Below, piece by piece: positions 4,458-5,325 of a DNA stretch of 5,325 nucleotides (positions are counted from its first letter, which is position 1; each line of letters begins with the position of its first letter). This DNA comes from Nitrospiria bacterium (GTDB lineage Bacteria; Nitrospirota; CAKKRA01; 9FT-COMBO-42-15). Location: positions 1,270 through 6,594 of the forward strand of contig CAKKRA010000107.1 of the NCBI GenBank assembly GCA_919902475.1. The letters are read 5' to 3'. The notes under the pieces were generated by a model, which did no database searches, was not told where the DNA came from, and worked only from the letters and a program-made list of their open reading frames with translations. Position numbers and translations under genes: made by a program.

Positions 4458-4946
4458 TTAAATAAAGTAATTTATTTTTGCATCTCCAATATTTGCTAAG
4501 AACGACGCAGCGCCTGTAACCTCGTCAATCCCATCAATCAAATCTTCCTTCTTAACGCCCATAGTCTCCATTGCCATCTCGCAGACAGCAAACTTTACGC
4601 CAAGCTCTTTAGCAGCAGCTATATGGTCATTTAATGTCATAATCTTCTTGCGACTTATCCTGCTCTTTGTTGCAAGCGCGCCAATGCCAAAAAGATTGTA
4701 TTTTGACAAGCCGAGCCTCTCAGCGCCTCCTCTTGCAAAAAAGCTGTGTATCTTTTCAAAGAGGCCGACAGATTCCCTCCTTGCCCCCTCTTTAGTTACA
4801 ATATCAATTCCGCCAAAGCTAAAGAAGACAGAGACCTCCATATCAAGAGCTGCTGCCGCATTGATAAGTGTAAAGGCCATTAATGCCTTGTCAAGGTCGC
4901 CGCTGCACACAACCATTGTAACCCTTTCCTTCTTTGCCACATTCAT
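4458..4946 (-). CDS. DsrE/DsrF-like family protein (DsrE2-like)
   Basis: The 162-residue protein begins KKERVTMVVCSGDLDKALMAF, the first strand and helix of DsrE/DsrF/DrsH-like proteins, with Cys14 at the end of the first strand. LDMEVSVFFSFGGIDIV follows. The C-terminal part VKFAVCEMAMETMGVKKEDLIDG carries Cys122 at the position of the usual active Cys of this group. Such proteins accept or pass sulfane sulfur with TusA in the cytoplasm. The TusA gene ends only 7 nt upstream, giving strong evidence of co-transcription and partnership. The Shine-Dalgarno for this start is weak (AGAGG overlapping the end of tusA), and translation may rely on coupling; an ATG 10 codons in (residue 11) would cut into the first strand and is less likely. 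Family confident; exact subfamily (DsrE2) less so. Confidence 0.87.
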   Translation of the reverse strand: MNVAKKERVTMVVCSGDLDKALMAFTLINAAAALDMEVSVFFSFGGIDIVTKEGARRESVGLFEKIHSFFARGGAERLGLSKYNLFGIGALATKSRISRKKIMTLNDHIAAAKELGVKFAVCEMAMETMGVKKEDLIDGIDEVTGAASFLANIGDAKINYFI

Positions 4947-4953
4947 CTAAAGG

Positions 4954-5178
4954 CTACCTCTTCTTCAATACAAATTTCAGGATATTCTCCTCTTCTTTGC
5001 ATTCTATGAAATCCACATTATTCTTCTGACACCAGCCGTAGACATCTGTCTTATTATCCTTATTGGCAATCACCATAAGTATATCCCCTGCATTCAAACC
5101 CTTCATCTTCTGCGTAAGCCTTATAACAGGCATGGGGCATATCAAGCCGCGAATATCAATTGTCTCTTTTGGTTCCAT
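4954..5178 (-). CDS. tusA: Sulfur carrier protein TusA family (CPMP)
   Basis: This 74-residue protein matches TusA length and pattern: ETIDIRGLICPMPVIRLTQKM (residues 5-25) with the CPMP motif, Cys14 being the persulfide-bearing residue. GDILMVIANKDNKTDVYGWCQKN and a last strand ILKFVLKKR complete the two-layer alpha/beta fold. TusA shuttles sulfane sulfur for thiouridine synthesis, molybdenum cofactor, or dissimilatory sulfur metabolism, depending on partners. Here the immediate partner is a DsrE2-like gene 7 nt downstream, and a second TusA-type gene lies at the operon's end. The start ATG at 5178 has only a poor Shine-Dalgarno (AAGAG), but no better start exists and length is right. It is the first gene visible in the minus-strand cluster; I found no convincing promoter upstream. 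Confidence 0.92.
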   Translation of the reverse strand: MEPKETIDIRGLICPMPVIRLTQKMKGLNAGDILMVIANKDNKTDVYGWCQKNNVDFIECKEEENILKFVLKKR

Positions 5179-5218
5179 AGTCTCTTAACTGCCTTTTTAA
5201 AAACCCATCAACAGCCTT

Positions 5219-5285
5219 GATTACACAGATATTTCAAGGACAACGAGTTTTAATCTGTGTAATCTAATCTTTTATCTGCGTAATC
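5219..5285. repeat. 12-bp element in three copies upstream of tusA
   Basis: GATTACACAGAT at 5219-5230 is inverted as ATCTGTGTAATC at 5253-5264 (perfect, 22-nt loop). It occurs again as ATCTGCGTAATC at 5274-5285 (one difference), a direct repeat with 21-bp spacing from the second copy. The stretch lies 41-107 bp upstream of the tusA start. It may be an operator array or part of a dispersed intergenic repeat. Confidence 0.6.
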
Positions 5286-5287
5286 AG

Positions 5288-5312
5288 AGATTGTTGAGTT
5301 TTTCAACAATCT
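5288..5312. repeat. 10-bp perfect hairpin near the right edge
   Basis: AGATTGTTGA (5288-5297) and TCAACAATCT (5303-5312) are perfectly complementary around GTTTT. On the plus strand four T follow (5312-5315), so it resembles a weak low-GC intrinsic terminator. However, no plus-strand gene lies before it within the window. It may be a repeat or an mRNA hairpin on the minus strand. Confidence 0.5.
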
Positions 5313-5325
5313 TTTAAATTAAAAA

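Noticed and set aside
4648..4950. 100-codon plus-strand open frame opposite the DsrE2-like gene
   Set aside because: It is the antisense shadow of a clear coding region and has no domain features.

Overview
The window reads as bacterial chromosome of moderate-to-low GC from an anaerobic or microaerophilic organism. Ferritin-like and rubredoxin-type iron proteins, a stand-alone flavodoxin, a DUF4388 (PATAN-type) protein and a TusA/DsrE sulfur-carrier cluster sit side by side. Intergenic repeats of the types TGTCATTCC...GGAATGACA and GTAGGGGCGAAC...TAC are the kind seen in genomes and metagenome bins of Nitrospirota, Desulfobacterota and similar lineages. That taxonomic guess is inference; nothing here fixes the species.

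Left half (about 1-2711, all + strand): an oxygen and peroxide defence / iron-handling region. It starts with the 3' end of a rubrerythrin-like protein, then a small single-domain cupin. A near-consensus promoter (TTGACT-17-TATATT) follows, with a long leader that carries a strong hairpin. Next come a complete rubrerythrin with C-terminal rubredoxin domain, a rubredoxin-helical fusion protein and a short bacterioferritin-like protein. These three are tightly spaced (15 and 19 nt), each with a strong Shine-Dalgarno, and look like one operon. A 93-bp REP/BIME-like palindromic pair separates them from an FprA-type flavodoxin gene. A plausible logic is that flavodoxin and rubredoxin domains pass electrons to the diiron rubrerythrins, which reduce peroxide, while the bacterioferritin-like protein handles iron.

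Right half (about 2712-5325, all - strand): the flavodoxin gene meets a DUF4388 gene tail-to-tail with no intergenic base. The DUF4388 gene has its own excellent promoter (TTGACA-17-TATATT) and a perfect 9+4+9 inverted repeat at the expected transcription start. Upstream of it, in transcription order from the right edge, lie tusA (CPMP motif), a DsrE2-like gene, a DUF169 gene and a second, variant TusA-family gene (CPYT). This looks like a sulfur-trafficking operon, interrupted between dsrE2 and the DUF169 gene by a dispersed double-hairpin repeat. The right edge (5179-5325) is non-coding and holds a 12-bp element three times plus a 10-bp hairpin.

Two automatic start choices would be wrong because the reading frame runs back into repeats: the flavodoxin should start at 2280, not 2136, and the DUF169 protein at 4368, not 4437. 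No tRNA, rRNA, CRISPR array or transposase gene was seen.
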